Shown in pieces: positions 36,853-45,942 of a DNA stretch of 50,369 bases; the first letter of the stretch is position 1, and every line of letters begins with the position of its first letter. The notes under the pieces are model-generated. The model searched no databases and was not told the origin of the DNA. It worked only from the letters and a program-made list of their open reading frames with translations. The DNA comes from Desulfocapsa sp. (GTDB lineage Bacteria; Desulfobacterota; Desulfobulbia; Desulfobulbales; Desulfocapsaceae): contig JAESPV010000003.1 in NCBI GenBank assembly GCA_016765495.1, positions 53,919 through 104,287 of the forward strand, given 5' to 3'. The position numbers and the translations under genes were made by a program.

Positions 36853-37464
36853 TCATAGAAAAGGAGAAACATCCCCTTTCCCCTCGCGAAGAACCACCGG
36901 AAAGTCTCCAGTAAGATCAATAAGAGACGACGGATCTGCGAACAGATCCCCTCCATCGACGACCAGATCCACCAGTTTTCCAAACAAACAGTCGATGTCA
37001 TAGGGATCAGATGCGGTGATGTCACCCTCTTCAGCGGGAAGGGATGTGTTGATAATCGGATTCCCCAGGGTTTCAAGGAGCATCCGGCAAATTGGATTCT
37101 CAGGAACCCTGATACCCACGGTTTTCTGTTTGGTGAACATGGCCTTTGGAACCACTTTTGTTCCTGGAAGAACAAAGGTATAGGGACCTGGCAGATTTTT
37201 TTTCAGGAGTCGATACGCAATATTGGAAACATGGGCAAATTTGCTGATATGTTTAAGATCTGAGCACATAAAAGAAAAGGGCTTGCCCTTTGGCCTTTGC
37301 TTAATCTGAACAATCCTTTTGACAGCCTTCTGGCTGGAAAAATCACAGCCAATCCCATACCCGGTATCTGTCGGATAACAGATTACAGCCCCGCGTTTCA
37401 AGCGATCTACGACCTGTTGAATTAACCTCTGCTGAGGATTATGTGGATTTATTGCGAGCAACAT
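36853..37464 (-). CDS. YciO/YrdC-Sua5 family protein
   Basis: A 203-residue protein of the Sua5/YciO/YrdC fold. YPTDTGYGIGCDF near residue 32, KQRPKGKPFSFMC and PGPYTFVL are the conserved nucleotide and threonine site blocks. Sua5/TsaC members make threonylcarbamoyl-AMP for tRNA t6A; the YciO branch has the same fold but a less certain role. The KxR/SxN features cannot be resolved by eye well enough to choose TsaC over YciO. The phrase IINTSLPAEEGD resembles the YciO type. It is convergent with ihfB and divergent from guaB. Confidence 0.85.
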   Translation of the reverse strand: MLLAINPHNPQQRLIQQVVDRLKRGAVICYPTDTGYGIGCDFSSQKAVKRIVQIKQRPKGKPFSFMCSDLKHISKFAHVSNIAYRLLKKNLPGPYTFVLPGTKVVPKAMFTKQKTVGIRVPENPICRMLLETLGNPIINTSLPAEEGDITASDPYDIDCLFGKLVDLVVDGGDLFADPSSLIDLTGDFPVVLREGKGDVSPFL

Positions 37465-37675
37465 TGTTTTTCTCCTTTTCGTTCCTGAAATAAAGCATAT
37501 ATTTTCATGGAAGGCAAAACTTAATAAAGTTTAATCTTTTCTGCTTCAATGCTAGAATAGTTCTGTCGTTTTAGGAATGGTCGTGTACGGTAGCTAGCAA
37601 CTTCCCTGTAAAAAAACGTATCGGACACAATGCACCCCACCCTACTTTAATTTGAATTCTGACTTAGGAGCTCTT

Positions 37676-39139
37676 ATGTTAGCAGATACCATAGAAACCG
37701 CCCTCACCTTTGATGACCTGCTTCTCTGTCCCGCCGCATCAACCGTTCTTCCCAATGAGGTGTCACTTGCCACCAGGCTCACCCAAAGACTCAGCCTCAA
37801 CGCACCGCTGGTCAGTGCTGCCATGGATTCCGTAACCGGACACCGTACAGCCATTGCCATAGCCCGGGAAGGAGGGCTTGGTATTATTCATAAGAATATG
37901 TCCATCAAACAACAGGCCAAAGAGGTTGAGCAGGTTAAAAAATCTGAATCTGGAATGATTATTGACCCAATCACGGTAATAGAGACCAATTCTGTTGGTG
38001 AAGTTGAGAAGATTATGGCCAAATACAAGATTTCCGGTCTCCCTGTTTTGCGTGAAGGAAAGCTCGTAGGGATTGTCACCAATCGTGATCTTCGCTTTGT
38101 TTCCGATGAAGATTTACGGGTAAGTGATGTGATGACTTATAAAAATCTCGTAACAGCTGAGGTTGGAATTAGCCTTGAACACTCCAAAGCACTTCTCCAC
38201 GAACATCGCATTGAAAAACTTCTTGTTGTTGATGATGACGGTAGCTTGAAAGGTCTTATCACCATTAAAGATCTCGAAAAAATTAAAAAATACCCTCTTG
38301 CCGCCAAAGATGATCTGGGCAGGCTCCTTGTTGGAGCAGCACTCGGTGTCGGAAAAGATATTGAGGCCAACGCTCAAATGCTGATCGACGTCGGGATTGA
38401 TGTGGTGGTGGTTGATTCTGCTCACGGCCACTCTGAGGGTGTCCTCAAGGCCGTAACACAACTCCGAAGCACTTTCCCTGATCTACAAATTATAGCTGGT
38501 AATGTGGCCACCGGAGAAGGAACTGAAGCATTGATCAAAGCCGGTGCCAGCTGTGTTAAAGTTGGAGTAGGACCGGGCTCCATTTGCACAACCCGTATTG
38601 TAGCTGGCGTTGGTGTTCCACAGATGACAGCCATTCAAAAAGCGGTGGCAGCAGCCTCCAAATATGACATTCCCATTATCTCCGATGGCGGCATCAAACA
38701 TTCCGGAGAACTTGCCAAGGCCATTGGTGCTGGAGCCCATGCCATCATGATTGGTTCTCTCTTTGCAGGGACCGATGAGACACCCGGAGAAACGTTTCTT
38801 TACCAGGGACGAACCTACAAAGGATATCGCGGTATGGGATCCATTGGCGCCATGCGGCAAGGCTCATCGGATCGATATTTTCAATCTGAGGTTTCCACCC
38901 AATCCAAACTGGTACCGGAAGGTATTGAAGGAAAAGTGCCCTATCGGGGACCGCTCGCCAATGTAATTTACCAACTCCTTGGTGGCTTGCGATCAGGTAT
39001 GGGATATGTTGGAGCCGGAACCATTGAAGAGTTACGGGAAAAAGCAAAATTTGTTAGAATTTCCGCATCGGGATTACGCGAATCCCATGTTCACGATGTA
39101 ATTATAACCAAAGAAGCTCCAAACTACCGAACTGCGTAA
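37676..39139 (+). CDS. guaB: Inosine-5'-monophosphate dehydrogenase
   Basis: A 487-residue enzyme that oxidises IMP to XMP with NAD+, the committed step to GMP. The barrel starts [10 protein letters not shown]; two CBS motifs occupy about residues 90-205 ([20 protein letters not shown] and [19 protein letters not shown]); the catalytic Cys is in [15 protein letters not shown] near residue 305, and the flap arginine block is [17 protein letters not shown] stands 6 nt before ATG 37676, so this start is clear over an upstream TTG. It lies just upstream of guaA, which uses its product. Confidence 0.97.
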   Translation: MLADTIETALTFDDLLLCPAASTVLPNEVSLATRLTQRLSLNAPLVSAAMDSVTGHRTAIAIAREGGLGIIHKNMSIKQQAKEVEQVKKSESGMIIDPITVIETNSVGEVEKIMAKYKISGLPVLREGKLVGIVTNRDLRFVSDEDLRVSDVMTYKNLVTAEVGISLEHSKALLHEHRIEKLLVVDDDGSLKGLITIKDLEKIKKYPLAAKDDLGRLLVGAALGVGKDIEANAQMLIDVGIDVVVVDSAHGHSEGVLKAVTQLRSTFPDLQIIAGNVATGEGTEALIKAGASCVKVGVGPGSICTTRIVAGVGVPQMTAIQKAVAAASKYDIPIISDGGIKHSGELAKAIGAGAHAIMIGSLFAGTDETPGETFLYQGRTYKGYRGMGSIGAMRQGSSDRYFQSEVSTQSKLVPEGIEGKVPYRGPLANVIYQLLGGLRSGMGYVGAGTIEELREKAKFVRISASGLRESHVHDVIITKEAPNYRTA

Positions 39140-39188
39140 TAATAACTGCACAATAACAACTACATAAAGAAAACAACTCACACGGAAT

Positions 39189-39237
39189 GTAACGAATCAG
39201 GAGTACGCCAGATATGGGCGCATTCCTGATTCGTTAC
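39189..39237 (+). promoter_or_regulatory. Long hairpin overlapping the guaA translation start region
   Basis: GTAACGAATCAGGA (39189-39202) and TCCTGATTCGTTAC (39224-39237) are perfect 14-bp arms. Inside, CGCC and GGCG pair around a 7-nt loop, so 20 of 21 positions can pair. The stem buries an AGGAG and an ATG (39214) and ends 9 nt before the likely guaA ATG at 39247. No T-run follows, so a translational or RNA-stability role is more likely than termination. Confidence 0.7.
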
Positions 39238-39246
39238 CGTAATACT

Positions 39247-40797
39247 ATGAATTTACATGATGAAAAGATTCTGATCCTTGATTTTGGTTCCCAAACCACC
39301 CAGCTTATCGCCAGACGTATCCGCGAGCAAAAGGTTTATTGTGAGATTCATCCATTCTCCACACCTCTTGCAACCATCAAGGCAATGAAGCCCACAGGCA
39401 TCATCCTGTCGGGCGGCCCACGCTCGGTTTATGATTCGGATGCTCCTCTTTCAGATCCTGCCATTTTTGAACTCGATCTTCCCATCCTTGGAATATGCTA
39501 CGGAGCTCAGCTCATGATTCAGCAGCTGGGCGGCAAAATTGAAAAAGCCGACAAAAGGGAATTTGGTAAAGCCAACCTTACCGTTCAATTTACTGAGGGG
39601 GTCTTTGCAGGCCTTGAACCAGGAACCCCCCAGCATCAGGTATGGATGAGTCATGGAGACCGTATCGAAGTAGTACCCGATGGATTTGAGTCCACCGCAG
39701 TGAGTGATCATTCTCCATATGCTGCATTACGCCACACCTCAAAACCTTTTGTAGCTGTACAGTTTCACCCTGAAGTTGTTCATACTCTTATTGGTACAGA
39801 CATTCTTCGTAACTTTATTTTTGGCATCTGTAAATGCAGCCCTGACTGGACCATGGCCTCTTTTACCCAGGCCACCGTAAAAGCTATTCAAAACCAGGTA
39901 GGTGAAAACAAAGTTATCTGCGCCCTGTCAGGTGGTGTTGATTCTTCAGTTACAGCTGCCCTTGTCCACAAAGCCATTGGAGATCAACTCACCTGTATCT
40001 ATGTTGACAACGGACTCATGCGTATAGGTGAAAGCGAATCCATTCTTCGCTTCTTTCGTGAGAAAAGCCATCTGAAAGTTATTGCAGTGGATGCTGTAGA
40101 CTTCTTTTTAGCTGAGCTGGACGGGGTTCTTGATCCGGAAATAAAACGAAAACGAATCGGCCTTGGTTTTATAAAAATATTTGAAGAAGAAGCGGCAAAG
40201 CTTGGCGAAGTGAATTTTCTCGCTCAGGGGACACTGTACCCGGATGTGATCGAATCTGTATCATTTATGGGTGAAGCCCCTATCAAATCTCATCACAATG
40301 TGGGAGGGCTTCCGGACATCATGAAACTTGATCTTATCGAACCCCTTCGTGAACTCTTTAAAGACGAAGTACGCGAACTGGGACTTGAGCTTGGATTACC
40401 GGAAGAAGCCATTTACAGGCAACCATTCCCAGGACCTGGCCTTGGAATCAGGATCATGGGAGAAGTAAATAAAGACCGTTTAAACATAGTGCGACAAGCA
40501 GATGTTATCGTACTTGAAGAGATGAAAAAGAGTGGCTGGTACAGAAAAGTATGGCAATCCTTTGCCGTGCTCCTTCCCATTCAGACTGTTGGTGTTATGG
40601 GTGATGGCCGCACCTATGAAAATGTTATTGCACTCCGCTCTGTTGATTCCAAAGACGCCATGACCGCAGACTGGTCAAAAATCCCCTATGAGCTTTTAGG
40701 CATTATCTCCGGAAGAATTATTAACGAAGTTCGTGGTGTAAACAGAGTGGTTTATGATATTTCCTCAAAACCCCCTGCCACCATTGAATGGGAGTAG
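39247..40797 (+). CDS. guaA: GMP synthase (glutamine-hydrolysing)
   Basis: A 516-residue enzyme that aminates XMP to GMP. The class I glutaminase domain (residues 1-200) has the nucleophile Cys in LPILGICYGAQ and the His-Glu of QFHPEVVHT. The ATP-pyrophosphatase domain has the P-loop CALSGGVDSSVTAAL near residue 228, and the dimerisation domain ends NRVVYDISSKPPATIEWE, the usual terminus. The start at 39247 (MNLHDEKILILDFGSQ) fits the family, but it has no ribosome site; an in-frame ATG at 39214 has AGGAG upstream and lies inside the long hairpin 39189-39237. Translation from either site would be affected by that structure. Confidence 0.96.
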   Translation: MNLHDEKILILDFGSQTTQLIARRIREQKVYCEIHPFSTPLATIKAMKPTGIILSGGPRSVYDSDAPLSDPAIFELDLPILGICYGAQLMIQQLGGKIEKADKREFGKANLTVQFTEGVFAGLEPGTPQHQVWMSHGDRIEVVPDGFESTAVSDHSPYAALRHTSKPFVAVQFHPEVVHTLIGTDILRNFIFGICKCSPDWTMASFTQATVKAIQNQVGENKVICALSGGVDSSVTAALVHKAIGDQLTCIYVDNGLMRIGESESILRFFREKSHLKVIAVDAVDFFLAELDGVLDPEIKRKRIGLGFIKIFEEEAAKLGEVNFLAQGTLYPDVIESVSFMGEAPIKSHHNVGGLPDIMKLDLIEPLRELFKDEVRELGLELGLPEEAIYRQPFPGPGLGIRIMGEVNKDRLNIVRQADVIVLEEMKKSGWYRKVWQSFAVLLPIQTVGVMGDGRTYENVIALRSVDSKDAMTADWSKIPYELLGIISGRIINEVRGVNRVVYDISSKPPATIEWE

Positions 40798-40860
40798 TTA
40801 CGGGAGCACTGCGAAGTTTTCAGGACTAAACAACAAAACATTGAATGAGGTCTGCTTGTA

Positions 40861-42960
40861 ATGCACTCAAACACTCTTTACATTGCCTCCCTCGAACCTG
40901 AGGCCGGAAAACTTGTTGTGACCATGGGTTTTATGGAACTTCTCACCCGCTCCATGGGAAACGTAGCGTTCTTTCGGCCAGTTATCGATACAGACAGGGC
41001 GTTTGATCCTGACATTGATCTTATTCGCGGACGATATTGTCCTTCAATGAGCTATGAAGAGAGTTATGCTTTTGAAGCATCTGAAGTCAAAACCTTCCTG
41101 GCAGAAGGCCGAATCAACTTCTTTCTTGAAGAACTGATTAAAAGACTCAACAAGCTCAAAAAACGCTACGATTTTGTACTCTGCCAGGGCCTGAACTCCA
41201 CGTCCTTTCTCGCCGCCTTTGATCAGGACATCAACATGGAAATAGCCAAGAACCTTGGCTGTCCGTTTGTTGGTGTTATCAACGGCATGAATCAGACTCC
41301 ACGCGATATTGCCAAAGAAATAAAAATCACTGAAGATACCATTACGGAATCAGGTTGTGCTCACTTTGCCACCTTTGTAAACCGCATGGCTGAAGATACT
41401 TTAGGTGTTTTAGAGGTGGAACTCGACGATCCAGACGAATCCTCGGGAATCCCGGTTTTTCTTCTGCCGGAGGTTGAAGAACTGGACAAACCATCCCTTG
41501 GCGACATAAGTGATGCCCTTGGCTGTGAGAATCTACTGGGACTTGACGAAGGTATGGATCGTATTGTCAGGCAATTCAAGATTGCTGCCATGACCATGGA
41601 GCATTTCCTCAGCCATGTTGAAGATGGTGATCTGATCATTGTTCCAGGAGATCGTGATGATATTATTCTGGCAACTCTCTCCACACTTCTCTCTGCAAAC
41701 TATCCAAATGTTGCAGGCCTCCTGCTCTCTGGTGGTTTTCATCCAGGGAAAAACACCATGCGCCTGCTCACCGGCCATGAAGTGACACTCCCCCTGCTCA
41801 GCGTAAAAAGTGACACCTATACAACTACCAGAAATGTTGCCGCAGTACCCGCCCTGATTAATCCCGGTGATGAACGAAAAATTGCATTGGCACTGGGACT
41901 TTTCGAAAATCATGTTGATGATGAACGAATCCGCAAGATGGCTGAACTTACGAGTACACCGGACACTGTCACTCCTGTAATGTTTGAATATGGACTCTTT
42001 GAACGGGCACGCTCGTCAAAGAAACATATTGTTCTGCCTGAAGCAAGTGACGAGCGGATTTTACGGGCAACAGAGATCCTGCTCAGACGAAATGTGGTGG
42101 ATATCACCCTGCTTGGCAAGCCGGAGGAGATCGCAGCACACGCAGCGTCTCTTGGGCTTGATATCAGCAGTGCCGTGATTATTGATCCGTCAAACTCAGA
42201 GCTCACCGACAACTTTGTTCAAACCTTTTACGAATTACGAAAACACAAGAACATGACGCCCGATGGTGCCCGTGATGCCATGAGCAACTTCTCCTACTTC
42301 GGAACCATGATGGTTTATGAAGGTCTGGCAGATGGAATGGTTTCAGGTGCGATTCACACCACGGCCGATACAATTCGTCCTGCAATGCAAATTATCAAGA
42401 CCATTCCTGGTTTATCCGTTGTCTCTTCAGTTTTTCTCATGTGTCTTGACACCAGAGTTCTTGTGTATGGCGACTGTGCAGTAAATCCCGATCCCAACGC
42501 CGCACAACTGGCTGAAATCGGAATATCCTCGGCTGATACTGCAGCAACCTTTGGTATTGACCCAAAAGTGGCCATGCTCTCCTATTCCACCGGAGCCTCA
42601 GGAAAAGGCGCAGATGTGGAAAAGGTTCGCCAGGCAACAATGCTGGCCAGAGAAAAACGACCGGATCTTCTCATTGAGGGTCCTATTCAGTATGATGCTG
42701 CCATTGACCTTGGCGTTGCAAAGACCAAGATGCCGAACAGCAAGGTGGCAGGACATGCCACAGTTTTCATCTTCCCGGATCTTAATACTGGAAACAATAC
42801 CTACAAAGCCGTACAGCGATCTTCCGGGGCTGTTGCCATCGGTCCTGTTTTGCAGGGCCTAAAAAAACCAGTAAACGATCTCAGTCGTGGATGTCTTGTA
42901 CCGGATATTGTTAACACCGTTGCTATCACTGCAATACAGGCGCAATCCATTCAAGAATGA
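40861..42960 (+). CDS. pta: Phosphate acetyltransferase (long form)
   Basis: A 699-residue enzyme that interconverts acetyl-CoA and acetyl phosphate, used for acetate metabolism and energy yield. The N-terminal about 370 residues are the P-loop-like and DRTGG domains of the long Pta type (LYIASLEPEAGKLVVTMG, DGDLIIVPGDRDDIILATL). The C-terminal about 320 residues are the catalytic PTA domain (HIVLPEASDERILRATEILL, MVYEGLADGMVSGAIHTTADTIR split, YSTGASGKGADVEKVRQAT). GAGG lies upstream of the ATG. No ackA is in the window. Confidence 0.96.
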   Translation: MHSNTLYIASLEPEAGKLVVTMGFMELLTRSMGNVAFFRPVIDTDRAFDPDIDLIRGRYCPSMSYEESYAFEASEVKTFLAEGRINFFLEELIKRLNKLKKRYDFVLCQGLNSTSFLAAFDQDINMEIAKNLGCPFVGVINGMNQTPRDIAKEIKITEDTITESGCAHFATFVNRMAEDTLGVLEVELDDPDESSGIPVFLLPEVEELDKPSLGDISDALGCENLLGLDEGMDRIVRQFKIAAMTMEHFLSHVEDGDLIIVPGDRDDIILATLSTLLSANYPNVAGLLLSGGFHPGKNTMRLLTGHEVTLPLLSVKSDTYTTTRNVAAVPALINPGDERKIALALGLFENHVDDERIRKMAELTSTPDTVTPVMFEYGLFERARSSKKHIVLPEASDERILRATEILLRRNVVDITLLGKPEEIAAHAASLGLDISSAVIIDPSNSELTDNFVQTFYELRKHKNMTPDGARDAMSNFSYFGTMMVYEGLADGMVSGAIHTTADTIRPAMQIIKTIPGLSVVSSVFLMCLDTRVLVYGDCAVNPDPNAAQLAEIGISSADTAATFGIDPKVAMLSYSTGASGKGADVEKVRQATMLAREKRPDLLIEGPIQYDAAIDLGVAKTKMPNSKVAGHATVFIFPDLNTGNNTYKAVQRSSGAVAIGPVLQGLKKPVNDLSRGCLVPDIVNTVAITAIQAQSIQE

Positions 42961-43095
42961 CATTGTATACAGGCAGCTTTCCCTCAAGAATATGATTATG
43001 ACTTCATCCAGGGAAACATCGTAAAACTGGAAGCAGACTTTGGATATACATCCTGCAAACGACAATTTAATACTATTCTTACACACCTGATAAAC

Positions 43096-43869
43096 ATGAC
43101 ACTAAAAACTGGAATATACGTTGATGCCGAGAACATCAGGCTCTGCGGCGGATACGGAATGCGCTATGACGTGCTGGTGGATCTTGCAAACCTTGGTGAT
43201 TCCAATATGTTGCGTGCAAATTGCTATCTTGCAGAAAACGGCGAACGTACCAAGGAAGACCGGGACTATCGGCTGAAACTCTACCGGTATCATAATATCC
43301 TGCGCCAATGCGGTTTTAAGGTAATTAAAAAATACGTAAAACACTTTGTTGATGACGAAGGGATCCTCACGACTAAAGCCAATGCGGATATGGATCTGGC
43401 AATTGATGCGCTGCTCCAGGCCAGGAATCTGGATAGAATCATTCTGCTTACCGGTGACGGTGATTTTATCCGCCTTGTTCAGGCTCTGCAAAACATGGGC
43501 TGCCGGGTGGAAGTTATTGCTTTTAATAATGTGAGTTCTGACCTGAAAGAAGAAGCAGACAGTTTTCTTTCAGGTTTTCTTATTCCAGGGCTGCTCCCCA
43601 TGCAAAACGATGGTGCAAACTGGCATCGCGGGGTTCCTATAAATTACAATGCTGATCGCGGATTTGGTTTCATGCGCTATTTTTCTCAGCAAGCAGATGG
43701 GTTAAGGGCAGAAAGTGTGTTTTTTCACTGTTCAAAATCAAACGTAAGCTCTGACAGCATCTTCTTAGACTCCAATAATATTTTCGAATTTAAAATCGTT
43801 TCAAACTCTGATAATAATAACAAAACTGAAGCTCAGAACATTTCCTCCATTGACGATCTTCAGCCTTGA
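43096..43869 (+). CDS. NYN (PIN-like) nuclease domain fused to a cold-shock-like domain
   Basis: A 257-residue protein. Residues 1-165 form a LabA/DUF88-type NYN domain: IYVDAENIRL has the first Asp, KANADMDLAIDAL the middle acids and ILLTGDGDFIRLVQAL the Gly-Asp-Gly-Asp pair that holds metal in this RNase fold. Residues about 175-240 resemble a cold-shock/OB domain (NADRGFGFMRYF, SVFFHCSKSN), which binds single-stranded RNA. Together these suggest an RNA-cleaving protein with its own RNA-binding module. It follows pta by 135 bp and precedes the protease gene by 18 bp. Confidence 0.78.
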   Translation: MTLKTGIYVDAENIRLCGGYGMRYDVLVDLANLGDSNMLRANCYLAENGERTKEDRDYRLKLYRYHNILRQCGFKVIKKYVKHFVDDEGILTTKANADMDLAIDALLQARNLDRIILLTGDGDFIRLVQALQNMGCRVEVIAFNNVSSDLKEEADSFLSGFLIPGLLPMQNDGANWHRGVPINYNADRGFGFMRYFSQQADGLRAESVFFHCSKSNVSSDSIFLDSNNIFEFKIVSNSDNNNKTEAQNISSIDDLQP

Positions 43870-43887
43870 CTTACTAACAATTACACT

Positions 43888-44790
43888 ATGAGAATTATAC
43901 CACTCCTGCTTTTCATACTGCTACTTTGCACTCAGCCCGTTCTTGCTGAAGAAGATATACATCCATCTTCCGACACTCTCCCCCCTACCATTAAAATACT
44001 TGGTGGCATAGAGAGTAAACAGGGTGATTGGCCATGGATGACAGCTATTCTTAGATCTACTGTAACTAATATGTACCAGGCACAATTTTGTGCAGGTGTG
44101 CTTATCGACAAAAATTGGGTTCTTACCGCAGCACATTGTGTTGAAGACGAGAGCACAAGTACAATCAACGTTGCCGTTGGTGTATTTGACTTGAACACCT
44201 TTTCAGGTGGCAGAATATCTGTCAGCAGCATACGCATTCATCCAGACTATGATACTAACAACATACAAAATGACATCGCTTTGCTACAATTGAGTTCTCC
44301 CAGCAGCCAACAGATAATTTCTCTTTTTTCCGGGAAATCAACGGAAAACGTGCCGCCATCCTTACTGGGACGAATGCTGACTGCTATGGGCTGGGGAGAG
44401 GCCGACAGCAATACCGGCTTGTACTTTCCCGAAAAGTTGCGGCAAGTAAACCTGCCAGTAGTGGATAATCGTTTCTGTGATTATCCACTTCCATTCACTT
44501 CATCCCAACTTTGTGCGGGATATACCACTGGAAAAGATGCCTGTAGGGGAGATAGCGGAGGGCCTGTAGTCCATCAGATTGATGGAGTTTGGGTACATAC
44601 CGGACTGGTGTCATACGGTGTTTCATGTGACAAATCTGATGGGTGGTACGGTGTTTACACCCGAACATCAGCCTTTGTTGATTTTATTAAGCAGTATGTA
44701 CCGAATGCCCAATTTACTTCTGCGGGAAGCACTCCCGAAGGAACCAAAACTGCTCTTAGCTGGCTGCAACTCCTGTTGTTATCAAACTGA
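43888..44790 (+). CDS. Trypsin-like serine protease (S1 family), exported
   Basis: A 300-residue chymotrypsin-fold protease. A signal peptide (LLLFILLLCTQPVLA) is followed by IKILGGIESKQGDWPWM, equivalent to the activation-site N terminus of trypsin (I-L-G-G after a short pro-segment). The triad is visible: His in LTAAHCVED, Asp in NDIALLQL and Ser in DACRGDSGGPVV; the Asp at the start of DACRGDSGG predicts Lys/Arg cleavage. Disulfide cysteines flank the His and Ser loops. The C terminus ends in a short hydrophobic stretch (LSWLQLLLLSN) that may anchor or sort it. S1 proteases of this animal-like type are sporadic in bacteria. Confidence 0.93.
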   Translation: MRIIPLLLFILLLCTQPVLAEEDIHPSSDTLPPTIKILGGIESKQGDWPWMTAILRSTVTNMYQAQFCAGVLIDKNWVLTAAHCVEDESTSTINVAVGVFDLNTFSGGRISVSSIRIHPDYDTNNIQNDIALLQLSSPSSQQIISLFSGKSTENVPPSLLGRMLTAMGWGEADSNTGLYFPEKLRQVNLPVVDNRFCDYPLPFTSSQLCAGYTTGKDACRGDSGGPVVHQIDGVWVHTGLVSYGVSCDKSDGWYGVYTRTSAFVDFIKQYVPNAQFTSAGSTPEGTKTALSWLQLLLLSN

Positions 44791-44920
44791 TATCCCCCAA
44801 ATATAGCAACCTATCCTTTTCACGGATCGATATTCCGGGTTTTTCAGCGGATATTAACGGTGCTCTTTCGGATATTGCAAATCGGGAAAAATCGCACCAA
44901 AGGGGGGACTCGATTGAATC

Positions 44921-44944
44921 ACTTATCGGCAGACGCCGATAAGT
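44921..44944. terminator. Perfect inverted repeat after the protease gene
   Basis: ACTTATCGGC (44921-44930) and GCCGATAAGT (44935-44944) pair perfectly around AGAC. There is no T-run. It is either a terminator for the plus-strand protease gene or a protein-binding palindrome. Confidence 0.5.
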
Positions 44945-44972
44945 CAGCAAACTGAATGTATAATAACAATGT

Positions 44973-44998
44973 GCCATCCCTGCCTGGGCAGAGATGGC
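44973..44998 (-). terminator. Hairpin after the lipoprotein gene
   Basis: GCCATC (44973-44978) pairs with GATGGC (44993-44998), with CTGC and GCAG pairing inside. It lies 10 bp beyond the stop of the minus-strand lipoprotein gene. The exit side lacks a T-run. Confidence 0.5.
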
Positions 44999-45007
44999 AA
45001 AAAGAGT

Positions 45008-45652
45008 CTATTTCGCTGGGATAATCCTGGAGAGATACTCTCCAATAAGGACTCCAAAATCAGAAGGTAAATTCTGATCACTGGAACCACCAGTATATGC
45101 AGCAGCCCACGCATTGTTGGATGTGGACAGGAGTTTCTCATGCACAACTTCCTTGCTTCCTGCATTGCGTACTTCCACCAATACATCCATAAAAGAACTT
45201 CCGGCAAAAGCCCCACCCCACATGCGGGCAGCACTGCTGGCAATTCTCATATCAACAATCCTTAAGTCAACTATGGCTGTTTTTCCTGAAAACTTTCCAG
45301 CCCTGTCATCAGTAACATTTTTATAGCTTTTTTTTGATTTCAGCTGACTCACCATCTGTTCTTCGCAATCCCTGACCGCTTTCGGATAATCAATCTTTAT
45401 TTGAGCACTGGATTCAAAATCACCTATAACAATATTGTCATACTTTGATTGCAGTGGAATTCCTGTCACCATATCTTCAATCGAAGACAACTCCAGTTTC
45501 TCCACGCCGGATTCAGTGGTTGACGCAACGCTTCCAGAATCAGCCTTCCTGGCAGTTCCCTGACCGGATCCGCCACCAACACAAGCACAGACAAGGGGCA
45601 ACACAAAAAGGAAGGTAAGTGCAGTTAAAACAGGTTTTTTCATTGTATTCAT
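45008..45652 (-). CDS. Lipoprotein, DUF4410-like
   Basis: A 214-residue lipoprotein. The signal peptide ends in PLVCACVGGG, a lipobox whose acylated Cys is at about residue 22 or 24. The mature part (IVIGDFESSAQIKIDYP, TAIVDLRIVDMRIASSAARM, FMDVLVEVRNAGSKEVVHE) resembles DUF4410-type outer-membrane lipoproteins of unknown function, with alternating strands and a central helix. GGGAG lies 7 nt before the ATG. It is convergent with the protease gene and stands alone. Confidence 0.75.
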   Translation of the reverse strand: MNTMKKPVLTALTFLFVLPLVCACVGGGSGQGTARKADSGSVASTTESGVEKLELSSIEDMVTGIPLQSKYDNIVIGDFESSAQIKIDYPKAVRDCEEQMVSQLKSKKSYKNVTDDRAGKFSGKTAIVDLRIVDMRIASSAARMWGGAFAGSSFMDVLVEVRNAGSKEVVHEKLLSTSNNAWAAAYTGGSSDQNLPSDFGVLIGEYLSRIIPAK

Positions 45653-45942
45653 TTTAAATCTCCCAACGCAGTAAAGGTATTAATAATTATACAGCTTCGT
45701 AACAACCACAAGTTGTATAGCAAATCAAGCAGAAATTGTGAAACAATTCCATCTTTTTCATTGCAGTGCTCTGAAGAAACTTGTACTAATTAATGCGGAA
45801 CAGTTCTTAATCTCACTTGTCGTTGAACTTATGAAGAATTCTCTTGATATCCAGTTCTTTTCCGTCGCCCCAAAATACCATAGCCTGATACTTTACAGAT
45901 GTATAAATTATCATTTCTTCTTTAAGAATGGCAATATAACAG
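45653..45942. other. Intergenic region with no clear gene
   Basis: These 290 AT-rich bases lie between the divergent lipoprotein and transporter genes. A plus-strand frame from 45738 exists but has no ribosome site, overlaps the transporter start and looks like noise. Promoters for both neighbours must be here; none is distinct. Confidence 0.5.
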
